A DNA stretch of 64,000 bases from Chrysomallon squamiferum (GCA_012295275.1 CM022675.1:16327189-16391188), one strand, 5' to 3'; counted from the stretch's first letter, positions 35,192 to 48,974 are shown. The notes: generated by a model from the letters alone, not told the origin. Numbers and translations are program-made.

Positions 35192-35244
35192 ATGGCAGCC
35201 TTCAGATATTTTGTAACAATATTATTTTACTGTCATGCTTCATT
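35192..35244 (+). CDS. Orphan signal-peptide-like start exon
   Basis: ATG at 35192 opens MAAFRYFVTILFYCHAS, a short basic-hydrophobic sequence like a signal peptide, and ends after 53 nt (phase 2) at a strong donor, TT/gtgagt. Upstream is a plausible 5' UTR. No phase-2 partner exon with a recognisable domain was found downstream in the window. It may be the first exon of another secreted or membrane gene that lost its body, or one whose next exons I failed to see. Confidence 0.4.
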
Positions 35245-35820
35245 GTGAGTGATTCCAAAACCATAAATATTAATTTGGAATTATTAAAATTTAATTAGGC
35301 ATTTATTGATACCAACACTGGCATGCTATATGTGTGCTCAGTGTTATCTAGAATTAACATTTCAGACATAGCGTGTAGACAACTGAATCTAACATTGTAA
35401 CTTTCACAGTCCAGTGCATTTTGCAATGGAGGCAGATTTGGTTTCTGTTTGATTCTTCAGTTTTTTTCAGTGGTGTTCTACAGTGATTTGTTTGACACAA
35501 AATGACTTCCAAGGTGGTGCATTCTTGTTTTAAGACATATGTGTCTCAATTTAACCGAAGACAATTTACACCCATAGATTTCTGTTGACGTTACCTGGAG
35601 TAGTTTGGTTCTATTTTTTATTTTGTTATTTTTTTACCAACTTTTTATTTTTTTTATTTTTTTATTTTTTTACCAACTTTTTATTTTTTTTATTTTTAAG
35701 GAAATTTTATTTTTTATTTATTAGGGTTTTTTGTTTTTTTAAATATTTTTTATGGTCAGTTCTTCTTCTTTTGTCCAAAGCCATCATATAACAAATAATA
35801 TATGAAAAAAATTTAGTAAA

Positions 35821-35858
<38 letters not shown>

Positions 35859-38380
35859 ACATAGACATATATAAATTAATTATTACAAATAAAAAGAAAA
35901 CTTAAAGCAATAGCCTGAATTAACTTTATATTTGTAGAATACATCTACTATGTAAGCATCTTGTTACCATTTAAATTTATATAGTCCAACTCAGATCTTA
36001 ACAAAATTTGTTTCTGGTGTATAAGCAGCCCTTAGATGTAATTCAAAAAAAATACATTAACACTTCTCTTACTATTTATTAACATAAAGCCTTGAATAAT
36101 GAAATAATACTGTCAAATGCAAAACATAAAATTTCCATATCACTAACGTAACCAATTAATAATAAACAGAAAAGTGTAAAAGCTACATGTAATCGTTACA
36201 AGCAGGATTCAAACCTATGCCTGGAAATCCCAATGGATTATATACTAATTTCTTTTTATCTTTTTATTTATAATTGTACAATTATAAACAGTTAAAATTA
36301 TTTTGAAAAGCTAAACACAAAAATCAAGCAGTCTTGTTTACACATAAATAAATACTCAAAATACACGTTACTTGCTAATGAGGATCTGACAGAAATTGAT
36401 TCATCTTATCAGTTACCAAGAGTGCAACTCTCTTATCTTTTTAATCCAAAAATTACACGTATATTTATTATTATTATTATTATTATTACTTTTTTAACTT
36501 TCTTAACATTTATCAACAAAAACTGAAATTTAATCATGATACATATACTGACTAAAACTGTTTCAGATAATATTTGAAGTCTGAACAAATTTATATTCTC
36601 TTACTTCTATCATTCTCTTGAATACTGATAAAATAATTCAGAAGAAACATCTATTGTACAGTTTTAACATTTATAACAAGAGCCAAGCATTTGTAAGTTT
36701 TCTAGTTGTTAAATAGAAGATGCAGTTTTTTCAAAAATTTACACACCTTTCATTTAGAAGTCAAATAATTTAATATAATTCATAATGATGTAAGAATAAA
36801 AAATACCTTCATTTTGATAAACTCAAAACAGACTGGATAAAATAATGCCATATTTAACCAACTTATAGTTTGTGAGAATAACATTATATGCTATTTTATG
36901 TATATTCTGTTAATTTCGCATCTGGGTTATATCCTTGTTCAATTCGAGTTTTATTTTGTTTTTTTAAATATTGATTGAAATATGAAACACAGATATGACA
37001 AGCATTGGAGGACATTCTCTAACTATTCTGGATGGACATGCTAAAACATAGTGCAAGTCAGAGAATGCAGAGTGTTTTTTTTTTCCCATATGGTGTTCAA
37101 ATGAGGTATTACAATTGTACAGTGTATAACTTATAAAAAATGTATGTAAAAATATGTGTACAGATCTACACAGAATATTCAGCTGACTCTAGACATTAAA
37201 CTAATTACCTACTAAATTACATTAATGAGGCAAATAGAATTATTCAGGTTGGTAAATGTTATATACATTTCTGTAAACATGGAATTACTAAAACTGATAA
37301 TAGAATAAATGCATCATACAAAGTTATTAATAGGACTAGTCTAAATGAAGCTATAATTAGTTGTTTACAAAATGTTTACAATAGTCTTAGTTTTATCAAG
37401 ATCAAGTATCTAGTGTTCATGTGAGAGCTGGACACACCTTCTTCTAAGAACGTGAACACAGATTATAAGCAGTTTCTGTTTCATTTCGTCTCCTGTCTCA
37501 ATTTTTCTTCACAAAAACAGAAGATCGTAGAATGTAGCATCATCGATCACAACAAAAGTAACAAAAAGACGTCAGACAACAAAGTCCTTCAAAAAGTCAT
37601 CCACAGAACATTGTCTCAAAAAGTCATAAAATATAAGAACGTTTATCTGTCAGCTAAAAGACATACATGATACGGATTATACATTTCTTCCTTATTTAGT
37701 AATAAATAAAAAATATTTTGAGGTTTTGTACGACTACTTGTATATCAGTTTATCAATTGATAACTTCAGTGTTTTTGATATCGGATTTTTAACATAAGCA
37801 AACAACAAGAAATGTCTATGACTGTAATGTCAAAATATTTAGTATGAAGCTAACTAATGTGTTCCTGATATTTTGTTATTACAATAATTATAGAAAACAA
37901 AATCCAACACGATATGTGTCTTCTAGAAAGTAATAATAATGGTAACAGCAACAATAATAATAGGAATAACAATAATAATGAATATATTTTTTTCATATAA
38001 AGATACTCAAAAGTTATTACAATATACATCTAGATAGATAAAAATCTAAAAAGACAAAACAATAAAATTAAGTGAAACTATCCGGAAAATACTGAATAAC
38101 TTGTAATATTTTTAAAAATTGATGGAACTTTATGAACTGCTATGTCACATAAATTATTTACTCTAAAAATATATATCTTGGTTTTTTATTGTTTTTGTTT
38201 TTTGGTTTGTTTGTTGGTTTGTTCTTTTTAATGTGCTTCTGAATATTTGTGTGTTCCGCGTGATTTGCCAATATGCACTCCAAGATGTGAAACTTAGCAG
38301 TTACTTAAAAGCAAAAACCATTACCACACTGAATTATATTTATATTTGAAATTAGAAATTCTTAAAAACAGGGGAGAATA
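35245..38380. other. Non-coding stretch
   Basis: No exon is supported. It contains T-rich tracts (35.6-35.75 kb), a GT run (35825-35858), a tRNA-Ser-like fragment (about 36.2 kb) and AT-rich unique sequence. Short frames such as the Lys/Ser-rich one at 37452-37670 have no splice signals or family features. Confidence 0.5.
36190..36240 (-). pseudogene. tRNA-Ser-like 3' half (B box kept)
   Basis: On the minus strand the sequence runs TAATCCATTGGGATTTCCAG, then a T arm with the B-box GGTTTGAATCC and a descending acceptor strand. This matches the anticodon-stem 3' strand, long variable arm and T arm of a tRNA-Ser. The 5' half (A box, D arm) is absent. It is probably a tRNA relic or a tRNA-derived SINE fragment. 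Confidence 0.55.
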
Positions 38381-38459
38381 TGCAGCGCAATCGTTTTGCA
38401 CATTTTTATAATTAAAAAACTAGTTTACAATTCGGAGTGTACCGGTCTGTTTCTGTGTT

Positions 38460-38485
38460 CACGCGATAGATGACGTCACCAGCAT
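38460..38485. promoter_or_regulatory. Perfect CRE palindrome in a candidate promoter
   Basis: TGACGTCA occurs near 38471 in GATGACGTCACC, close to a CGCG and ACCGG-containing patch unusual for this AT-rich region. It lies about 0.9 kb upstream of the candidate start exon at 39368 on the plus strand. The link is inference. Confidence 0.35.
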
Positions 38486-39367
38486 GTTCTTGGTCTGAAG
38501 AAAGTTTTGTAGGCAGACATGTTGAATAACACAAGATTAGTTTGAATTTAATCAACTTCAATAATCAGTCTTTGGATTTTTCTGTATATGAAGCATACTC
38601 TAGGGTTGATGAGACCGATCTGAAAAATTGTAGCAGGGACTTTTTCATAATCTAAGTATGTGAGCATTTATTTTTGTTTCTCATTTTTGGATAATAATAA
38701 TAATAATAATAATAAAAGTGATTTCTATGACGTGGGAAATGTAAACTGTATATATATATATATTTTTTGCTAAAAAACCACAATGATAGGTATGTGACCA
38801 GAACGTAAATAAAATGAAATAAAATAACATTTCCCCGTTTTCGGAACCTTTATTGAACAAATACTGTGATTTAAGTTCATTCAATTCTAATTTCTCCCTT
38901 AAAGACCAAAATAACTTTGAAATTCGAAGACTTTCAAGTATAAAAAGAAAGAGAAAGAATACGCATGAAGAACAAATTTATTGACATGATAAATTAACAA
39001 TATGGAGGACCAGGAATAAAAATGTTTAAAATATAATAATTATCAAACTTTCTGAATCGCGAAAAGTACGATTTCTTCACATACCTACCAGAATTCCAGT
39101 GAAATGCGCTTTTTGTAGAGTTTGAGTGTACATATATTGCAGATAATTATTCCAAAGCTAAATTATGACCTGAGTACTAATGGAAACGTCATTAAATTTA
39201 ATAGTAACTCTGTCTATTAGTATGAAATCACAACAGGAATAAATATCTCAAACTGTAAAAAAACAAAAACAAAACACAGATTTGAATACTGAATTGAAAT
39301 TTTAATTAAATTTACTTTTTCCTTGTAGTGTTTGCAGATAGAAGACTAAATAAATACTAAGCTGAAA

Positions 39368-39417
39368 ATGTTGAAACAACGTTATGGACCACTAGCTGAC
39401 AATCAACAACTGATAGG
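39368..39417 (+). CDS. Orphan start exon MLKQRYGPLADN
   Basis: ATG at 39368 opens a 16-codon frame (MLKQRYGPLADNQQLI) ending in phase 2 at a good donor, ATAGG/gtaaga. An acceptor (ccttgtag or tttgcag) precedes it, so a 5' UTR exon near 38.5 kb is possible. Joining to the acceptor at 41357 would end after a few codons in that phase. I do not recognise the protein. Confidence 0.35.
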
Positions 39418-39482
39418 GTAAGATTTATTTTGTTACAAATTATTTTTTATCATCAGTTAAGTCTGATATTTTTACATTTAAA

Positions 39483-40501
39483 CTAGGGGAAGGGACTAAT
39501 GAGCCACCCAGAGGATCCTATAGGCCATGGTCTCAAAAAATGAAACTAGGTAGAAATAAATCTTTTTTTTAAATTCCCATCATAAATTTCATCTCAGATG
39601 CACATACAGTAATAAACAAAGGGGTGAATTACTTTTTCAACACACTGACCTCAGTCAAGGGCATATTGTTCTATTGACTCAGCATCCATGGTTTCAATGT
39701 AGTTTCAAGAGTCCAAAATTGCCATTGAATTGTATGATTCCCTTCTGCCTTTTGGTAGTTTGCCCAACAGGTTTAGCAAGGACACACAAAATCAAATCTG
39801 CCTCAACTGAGCTTATTTCTTCCTGGACAGGTTCAGTAAATGCACATGACATAGTGTGCCTGAGAGATTTTCTGAGACATTGGACTTCACAGTCCTCATT
39901 GTCATCTTTTGGTTGTGTGATTACATCAGTGTAGTGAACAGTGCTCTTCATTAGCTCTGCTGAGAAGAGACCTCTGTTTTCCTTTCTTTTTATACCAGAT
40001 ACAGCACTCTAGTCTGTCCAGAATAAAAGTAATACCTGTATTTAATTATCTATGAAAAAACATTGATTTTATGGATATATAATACTCTGAAATGCAGTGG
40101 AATCCAGTGAGCAACCTAGCCATGGGACCCCATAGAAGATGGCTCATTGGTCCCCAACACCACTTTGATTATGTTAGCCCAGTGTACCAGATAACCACAT
40201 GGTTCATCAACTAAAACTGTATTTAGAAGTCAAAAGAAGTTACTAACAAAATACACAAACCTTTACAGGTTATATGTATTGTCAGCTTTCTATATTAAAT
40301 TGTAACCAAAACACACACAAAATTTCTCAAGGTAGTCAACAACTTACTTTTTAATGTGTGATGGACTGCCCCAAAGCTTTCCAAACAATATGGATGAAGA
40401 TAACATGTAGTAGTTGCATTGGTGTCACTACCATTTTGCTGTCAGATATTTATGGATGGCTCAAAGTTCCAGATGGTTCCATTGGTCCCCAGTTACCCCA
40501 G
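39483..40501 (-). mobile_element. Decayed DNA transposon candidate with imperfect terminal inverted repeats
   Basis: The left end (CTAGGGGAAGGGACTAATGA) and the reverse complement of the right end (CTGGGGTAACTGGGGACCAA) match imperfectly, and a further internal copy of the motif lies near 40140-40160. A minus-strand frame at 39951-39694 has EVQCLRKS, EEISSVEADLILCVLAKPVG and TKRQKG, which recalls the C-terminal region I associate with cellular DDE-type transposase copies. The rest of the enzyme is not visible. No target-site duplication was recognised. Confidence 0.4.
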
Positions 40502-40557
40502 TACAGTAATTGGTATATCTAACCTGTATCTGATATCATCCTACTTCATAAGTGTAT

Positions 40558-40900
40558 TACTTCTTGACAATAACAGACAATAACAGAAAACTGAGACATG
40601 GAGTTTATTACTTCTTGACAATAACAGAAAACTGAGACATGGAGTTCATTACTTCTTGACAATAACAGAAAACTGAGACATGGAATTTATTACTTCTTGA
40701 CAATAACAGAAAACTGAGACATGGAGTTTATTACTTCTTGACAATAAGAAAACTGAGACATGGAGTTTATTACTTCTTGACAATAACAGAAAACTGAGAA
40801 ATGGAGTTTATTACTTCTTGACAATAACAGAAAACTGAGACATGGAGTTTATTACTTGTCTATAACAGAAAAAAAACTGAGACTTGAAGTTTATTAGTAC
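40558..40900 (+). repeat. 41-bp minisatellite
   Basis: About eight units with ATTACTTCTTGACAATAACA and gaaaactgagacatggagttt, directly beyond the transposon candidate. The last units are degenerate. Confidence 0.93.
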
Positions 40901-40984
40901 TTGACAGAAACAGAAATTGTTTAATATAAACTTCATTAAAATAAATATCTGGAATGAAGTTTTAACTTTATCCACTTGGTTATT

Positions 40985-41215
40985 TTACTTTATTACTATA
41001 AATAATGTTAAATATTTGTAAACTCACTGTTACTTCAGTATAGGACAGATTGATTTTTTACTTTATTACTATAAATAATGTTAAATATTTGTAAAATCAC
41101 TGTTTTATTTCAATATAGGACAGACTGTTTTTTACTGTATTGCTATGAATAAGGTTAAGTATTTGTAAACTCACTGTTTGTTCAGTATGGGACACACTGA
41201 TTTGATAAATCTGTC
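40985..41215 (+). repeat. ~77-bp repeat, three diverged copies
   Basis: Three copies of ACTTTATTACTATAAATAAT followed by gttaaatatttgtaaactcac and a tataggacaga tail. Confidence 0.88.
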
Positions 41216-41357
41216 AAAACGAGTAAATCTTACTAAAGTGTTTTAACTATTTTGTATTGATACTGGGTTTTTTTTTTTTTTTTACAGTAAAATAAAAATA
41301 TAATGTGTGTCTAATGTTGAGAGTTTTCTGTTTACATTATATTATTTTGTTTTTTAG

Positions 41358-41462
41358 AAACAAGAACGTGACATGAGAGAATTGAACCCTGACAGAACAT
41401 TTACAAACAGATCAACATACAAAGATAATGTGAAGAATCATGACAAGTCACAAATATTTTAA
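41358..41462 (+). CDS. Weak candidate terminal exon
   Basis: After a tttttttag acceptor at 41357, a 34-codon frame (KQERDMRELNPDRTF start) runs to TAA at 41460-41462 if entered in phase 0. AATAAA follows near 41725. The two start exons upstream both leave in phase 2, which would give an early TGA here, so the pairing is doubtful. Confidence 0.2.
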   Translation, partial: KQERDMRELNPDRTFTNRSTYKDNVKNHDKSQIF

Positions 41463-41699
41463 ATTTATAATTCTCTTTATTTTTGTTTTTGTCAACAACA
41501 AAAAATAATAATAATACTGGCTAATATATAGTATAAAACTGAAATTAGTGCTATCTTAAATACATGTCACACTTACTGATCTTAATTTATTACATTTATT
41601 TTCAGCATTTCATTTTAGTGTAATTTTTGGAAATATTATTTACTGTGTTCAATCACAGACTTTTTCACTTGTTTATTTCTCTCTATTTAGTCAAATATT

Positions 41700-42140
41700 T
41701 TGTAAAATTCTACAGACTGTACAAATAAAAATTTAATAACATTTCAAGACTAACCAGTCATTTGATAATGACTTCCTAATTCAAATATTTTATTCTACAA
41801 TAGTGAAATATTTCATAACCACCATATGGTAAACCCTATCTACATTAATAAATCTTTAACATATCTAATTGTTAAACATTTGATAAGCTGTGTCAACATT
41901 ATTATGCATTTGATAAGCAGTATCTACATTTTAAATGTTTGGTAAACCCTATCTCAATAATAAATATTTCAAAAGGACTAATGACATCATTAAACATTTC
42001 ATAAGACATATTTACAGTATTTAACGTGTGATAAGCCATATCTTCCTTATTAAACATTTGGTCAGCCCCATCTACATTAACATGGACTATTTACATTATT
42101 AAGCATTAGATAAGCCCTATGAGCACTAACAAAATATTTA
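41700..42140 (+). repeat. Diverged ~40-bp tandem repeat
   Basis: Repeated variants of ATTAAACATTTGATAAGC and CCCTATCTACATTA, too diverged for a confident unit count. Confidence 0.6.
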
Positions 42141-43675
42141 TTAACTTTATACAAACCATCTATTAACCGGTTCTTTCAGATTATTTAATACTGATCTACA
42201 ATCAGTGATAGAAAACCTGTTTCTAATTCATCATTCATATCAGACTGAGTCACAGTTCTAACATTACTTTTAATTTTTACATTTCGATTTTTTCCTTTTT
42301 TTATAATTATAAATTTAATAATGTTTTTAATACTGTTCAATCATTCATAATAAATAAAATTATGTAATCTAGTGTTTATACAATTTATTCATTTCTTTGC
42401 ATAGTTCTGTACAAACTTTATTCCTAGAAATATTAATATTCTTAGTATATTTAAGCATCTTGTTCATTTACCTTGGAATGCTCCAAAATGGAGGGTTACA
42501 CAAATACAGTGCCATTTAAAACTGCCTTTATAACCAGTGTTCCTATTTCTGATTTCTTTAAATTCTGTTTAACCATTCTATAAAGAGGTTTGAGTCAATT
42601 CTGTTTACTAAAAAATTGTTTTTTAAAAATAGAATAGACTTTCCACAAACAACAGTAATTCACAGAGATTGTAAATAAATAATCCTTTTTCCTTGTTTTA
42701 TTTGTTATCCATTACACTTTAGTAATATGTGTAAGCTGTCCCATAAAATGGATGTAAAGATAACAGACTTTACGGTTATGGTGTAAGGGTAGAGAAATGC
42801 TTCTTCCACTTTGAGTCATCTGTCAAGCCCAGACAGACAAAAATGTCAATTAAAACATTAATCTTTTTATTTTTATTTTTATAGTTTTAAGTTATATAAA
42901 AATTCAGAATAAAAAAAATAATAAAATGTACTTTGATTAGTGTGTCTTGTTTCTCATTTGATTTATTCCCCTCTGTATGAAATTCAATTATGTGAACAAT
43001 TTGCTTGAATGATTTAATTCACACTCTCTTGTTATATGATTCAGTATAATTTGGTCAAAATTAGGTGGCTGCTAAGGTGGACATTATGTCATTAACATGT
43101 ATTTCATTAGTGTTTCAAATATTTGTTTGATTTACAGTAACACTGGAAAATATTGTTTATCTGATTGTTTTATTTATAATATTTTGTGAGGTAACAGATA
43201 CTAAAATATTATTTTATATATATTTAATCAAATCAACTTTTATTTAATACTTCAATTCTTTTATCTTCACTTGAACATTTATTGATGTTTTCCTTGCAAC
43301 GTTTTTTTATTTCTACATACAAGATATTTTATTTTCTCTGACAGTTTCATGTATTCTAAGTAGTGACACACTGATGAATTATTATTTGCTGTATATAATT
43401 TTATTTCAGTTACATTTCATGTTTTATAGAACTACTGTAATTTCTCAAATCTTCACAACATTTCTGTCAGTTGTCTTCCTCCTCCATTCAAACAAAAATG
43501 AGTTGACACATTCCATCTAGACATATCAGTGACTGTTGTGAATGTCTGAAAAAAAAAGGAATAATAATTTATCATAATCATCATACAGTTGTAAAATACA
43601 ATTATAATTAATTGGTTCTTTTTTTTTAAAAGATGGTATCTTCTTTCCTATCATAGTTCCTGGAATACAGATATA

Positions 43676-44029
43676 TACATGTAATATGTATGAAAGTAAA
43701 ACTTTATTATTCATTACAAAGTAGAAACACATCAAATGAAGGGAATTAGTTAGCCTTTCACTAAAGTTTTCAGTGTTGTTTATGATCTGTCTTCTGTAAT
43801 AATAATATATGAAAGAAATGGTGACTTAATATCAAATAGAAAATACTACTACAAAATTCTGTTTATAATGGCTCTACATTTAAAGTTATTTTAGAGTGTG
43901 TGTGTGTGTGTGAACAAATGTCTATTTCATATACAGACATAAACATGTAATATGTATGAGTCTAAACTGTTGTCTGTGTTATCAGTCACAAGGTAAAAAC
44001 ACATCAAATGAAGGGGATTAGTTACCTCT
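43676..44029 (+). repeat. Direct duplication, ~80 bp (43676-43752 and 43944-44029)
   Basis: Both copies contain ACATGTAATATGTATGA, an aaacacatcaaatgaaggg core and attagtta. They are about 270 bp apart, diverged by substitutions and short indels. Confidence 0.8.
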
Positions 44030-44094
44030 AATGATCTGTAATAAATATTGTAGATATTAGTTCCAAAATTTAAATTCGCATTAAAAAATGAGAA

Positions 44095-44425
44095 ACTGAA
44101 GATTATAAGATATACTGTAAACTGCTTAAGATAATAAGTGATAATTTTTCCATAATTAATGATATTTGATTTTGAATTGTTAAGAAAAAAAAAACCACCT
44201 CCTAACCATTAAAAAGAAAATTTGACAGTACTACAGTTTGAGTAGTATACAGTTGGTTATGGTGAACACAGACACATGGTCATTTTTGTAAAGTTTGTCT
44301 CAACAGAACATTCAAAAAAACAGGTGAGTGAAGACTGAGCTATACTGTAACTTGTGTTAATCAGTTTACATAAACTGCTTGATACAATAAGTGATAATTT
44401 TTTTAATTAATGATGTTTGTTGATT
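44095..44425 (+). repeat. Direct duplication, ~70-95 bp (44095-44165 and 44330-44425)
   Basis: Both copies hold TATACTGTAA, AAACTGCTT, then ATAATAAGTGATAATTTTT and attaatgat. The second copy has an extra insert. Together with the 43.7/43.9 kb pair this indicates a larger, eroded segmental duplication. Confidence 0.7.
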
Positions 44426-44429
44426 TGGT

Positions 44430-47400
44430 GTAGGTCATTAAATACTGCATGTAGTGCTTGATATTATTAAAAAATATATTTTTCAATTTTTTAATTTTTT
44501 TATTTTAAATTATCAGTGTTTATGTAGTTATGTAACCACAGAGAAAAATAGACAACTTTCTTTCATTTTTAATTTTATTAATAAATGTAGCACACACAAT
44601 TTATTTCTGTGTACTCCTTTGTTTACAAATCTTAGTAAAAAGACAGAGTGGGTATCCAAGTCAATTTCATTACATCTCAACATTTAGTTGTCTTTTCCAC
44701 ACCTGTACTTTCATAACCTTTCTTCTTGTTACTATTTGTAGAAATAAGAAATTAAAATATCCATTTAACTGCACTTCTTAAATTATTGACCAAATATCTG
44801 CTTTCCTCAATAAGTTTAGGATTGTTTCACATCATCTGCCTACCAGTCTATTCTTAATTTATTTTTAAAATTGAATTCTGTACCAAAGAAATTCTGAATT
44901 AATTATTTTATTAAAGTGTTTTGTGTAGCATTAAATAAATCATAACACTAAAAACACTGATATTCACAAAACTCAAACTATGTTTCAGTTACTTTGAAGT
45001 CTATGGAAGTTCACCAGTGACAAAAGATGAAAAATATTTTATTTTCTACACTTATTTGTAAGTGGTAGATAATACAATATTTGATTCCCATTGGAAATCA
45101 AACAGGCTTCTTTTCTTTTTTCTTTTTTCAAGTAGTTGTTTTCTAATCTGTGACAAACACACTTTAACATTAACTGATCTGGGTTCATAAAAATGGTTTT
45201 CTAATGTTGTAAAAAGGAGACTCAGTCTGAAGAGTATATTAATTTCTAGAAATAAAATGAGTAACAGGATGGTAATTTTAAAATTAATGGATATTTCACA
45301 TGTCTCATTTTATTTTACAGCAGATATTAGAGGATATTTTTTTCCTTTCTAATTCTTGATGAAGTTTTAGTAGCATAAACCAAAATTTTAAATTGATATT
45401 CCGTTTTCAGTTTAACTGATATTTTTAAAATTATAATGTTTTATTTTCTAAAAAATATTATTAATAAAAATGCATTGTGTAAGGTTTGTGCATTAATGTT
45501 CTTAGTTATTACAGTACATGTATTACAAGCACACTTAGGTTGCTGAAACTGATCTTGTTTTTTAAATAATAATATATTACAATATATACATGTCCTATTT
45601 GTGTGAACAAGTGAATAAAAAGTTAAAAATTTAAATTATGATTGTTCATTAACTACAGATATCATCATTGCTTTAATCAATGGTGTGTTTAAAGGTTGCA
45701 GTTCCTTCAGAATAACAGCTCAATCAGACAAATTTGCTTTCACTACAAATTATATTTTACAAATCAGAAATATATCCAAATGTTAAGAATGTTTGCAAAG
45801 AAACAAATAACTACTAAAAGTGCAGTTGTAGTTTATATGGATTTCAAGATACAAGAGCAATTCCTGTCAAGCTATTTCAGAATTTTTGATCTTTTAAAGT
45901 TTTCAGATCTTTAATAGTATTTCAGTCATTCATTTTGGTGAAATATTCTAAAATTCTAAAAGATCATTTTACTTTTTATTAACGGTATTTGCTGCATAAT
46001 CTTTTATTATCAGTAAGTTATTTTTATGTACATGTTCCCATACAGATACTGCGTTTTCCATGTCCTTTGATAAACCAGTACTGAGACTTTGCTAAACATT
46101 TTTTATCATTGTGAATTAACATAACAATCACATTGGGTTAAATGGTTTGATAAATGAAAAAACAAAAACAAAGTAGGAACAGATACTAGTATTTACATTT
46201 CATTATCATAATTATTTTTTATTTTATTTTATTATGTTTTTGTTTTCACCAAAAGTAAAGTTTAAATGCAAGAATAAAATGTTATGTGTACATTTAGTCA
46301 TGTACTTGTTTCTCAGTTTTCTGTTAAAGGTCTGTAAAACAAATGAATTGGTATTTAAGCCCATCTCCATGATCATTAAGTTGTTAGGTGAAACACATTT
46401 GTATAAAATAATTATACGATAGTAAATATACTTTTTATATAGTAATTGTATCAGAGTAAATATACTGTTTTTATATAATAATGTTCTAGTAATAAACAGC
46501 TTCCTCCCTTAGTCATACTTCTAGTTACATGTTTCAATAAATGCTCAATCAAACCAAGCTTTAAACAACAAATTTCTAGAAATGATTAGATCATAACACG
46601 CTATATATTGGGTATAAATAGTATTCTTAAAACACTTTTTTCTTTATAAAAAGAAGTTTTAAAATACATAAGAGAAAAATATATAAAAAGGTAAATTCAA
46701 AGGATAACAACTATAAATTTTCTATTAGTTTAGTTATCTGGGGAATCTGTATGCATCGCATAATAAATTTCAGTAAAGGGACATAACTACATGTTACATG
46801 TTAGTGTGTTCTGTCAATCATTTAACAGACAGCAGGTGTGTGTTTGTGCATGCCTTTTTCTTGTATTTATTTTATTTCACTACACCTAAAATGTTTTCTT
46901 CTTTTTTTTTCATCTTATATTACCTGAATACATATTTTTCATTTTTTTCTTTTTAATTATTATTTAATTTCATTTTTCTTTCTTTCTTTCTTTTTTCTTT
47001 ATTTATTTATATAAATTATGAAATTTTATGGGCTTTTCTTTCCAAATTCATAAATATAAATGATGTTATTTTAGTAAACACTAAAAAGCAATACAAACCT
47101 TTGTTGAAAGAATTAAAAATGTGAATTAAAAAGGCAAAGAGATGTGACTTAATGTAAAACTATACCTTAGTACTCTTAAAAGACAAATGACAATTTGCTA
47201 CTTTAGTAAAATTAGTTGTTTTCAACTGTAAATTTGTTTCAAAACCAGTCTTTATCAAATGAATATACAAATAAAGTGCTTTCCTTGTTCTTTCTATATT
47301 ATATGAAAGGTGTTTTTGTGGCTTCTTTTGAAAGACAGTCATCAAAGAGAAAAAACAAAATCATATCTGACCATTTAATTAGAGAGTGTCCCAAATCAGT

Positions 47401-48970
47401 GGTGGTTTATTTTATAAATATCAAAAAGGACAGTTTGTAAAAAGTATTGAAAGCTGTCAGTAAAAAAACAACAAAGCATGTATTTGTCTGATTTCACCAA
47501 TTTAAATTAATTTGATCTTTAACTTGGCATTGTTTTAAATTTACATTTTACAGAAATTGAAGAGACAGTTTCAGTGTTTTAGGATTGTGTGTGTCTGTGT
47601 GTGCCAGTGTCTGTGTGTGAAGGTGCAGATGCATGTTAGATGGTCAACAGTATCACATGCACATATTACACATATTATACATATTACCAGACAAAAATTT
47701 ACAAAATCAATAAATAACAGACCAACAAATTTGTCAGCTTACATATATCACCTAAACAGAATTAACTGGAATCGCCCATCAAACTGCAGCCACTGCATCA
47801 GAACAGCTGAAACTGCTGAGCTGTCCCAGCCTAACAGCACCAGTTTCATCAAGAAGAGATTTATGGAAACTTGAAAGGAAACATCTTTTTCTGTGAATGA
47901 TAGTTTCCTGCACTTAAAGCAATCAGGACTAAAAGTAAAACTCAAAGGTTTGTTTTTGTTTTACATTTCTATTGCAAAATTCATCAGTTCAAAGTCAATT
48001 TAACTGTTAAAAGCTAAATGTGCAAAGAACTTGTCAAACAGAGCTAAAATTGGGAGGGAGTATTTAGGATAGAAGGTCAACATTTTTCAAGAACTCAGTT
48101 TTCTTCATGATGGAATTTAATGGAAAATGACAAACTCATTATAACAATGTTGTTATACTTATATAAAATAATAAAAATATTTGTCATGTTTTCATACAAC
48201 ACTGTTGTTAATTAAAGAATGTATTCAGATTTTTTCAGTTATTCTTATTCCTTCATCAGCATGTTTGACAGTATCAAAAGTGACTGCAAAATATCATGTG
48301 GAATTTGTATTTTTATGTTTACCACTTGCTAAGAAATTACTGATAAATATTTATATTTATACAACTATTTTACTACAACAACTACAGCTATCATTATTAC
48401 TACTGCTGCTGTTACTACTACCACTATCATCATTATTACTGGAAATGATGTTGAAAGTTGTAGTATGTAAACAATAAAAAATGAACAGATTTTCTATTCA
48501 CAACTAATAAAATTTATTTGTTTTTAGCATATTCAGACAGAAAAAATTCAACACTGTATAATTTTACTATTTTATTTATCATAGATGTAAACTAAATTAA
48601 TGTGGGGTTTTTGTGGGGTTTTGTAGTTTTTGGTTGTTGTTTTTTGTAGGAATCAGAAATCCAGATAATAACTCCAGTATAGAACATCATTGCTGTCACA
48701 TTTCACAGAAAATGAATAATTACAAAATATTCCATGTCTCCCTTTCATTTTCCCTACTCTCTAAAATTTTACCAGATAAAATTCAGAAAAAAAAAAAAAA
48801 AAAAAAAAAATGCAAGCATCTCCATCAAAACAAAAACAAATACTTGGAATAAAACACACACAAAAACCCACACCAAACAACAACAAAAGAACCAAAAACT
48901 AAAAAAGAGCAAACCAAACAAGCAACAAAATCTACAAATTTTATATTAAAACAAGTTATGGGTGGATGAA
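44430..48970. other. Non-coding AT-rich stretch
   Basis: No exon or RNA gene is supported. Short frames, including those at 45696-45914 and 47557-47874, lack splice or family support. A less AT-rich patch at 47760-47860 could be an old exon or repeat remnant but has no clear borders. Confidence 0.45.
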
Positions 48971-48974
48971 ATCA

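Noticed and set aside
47557-47874. 105-codon frame with a less AT-rich 3' part
   Set aside because: No matching splice sites or recognisable domain; its start is in GT-repeat sequence.
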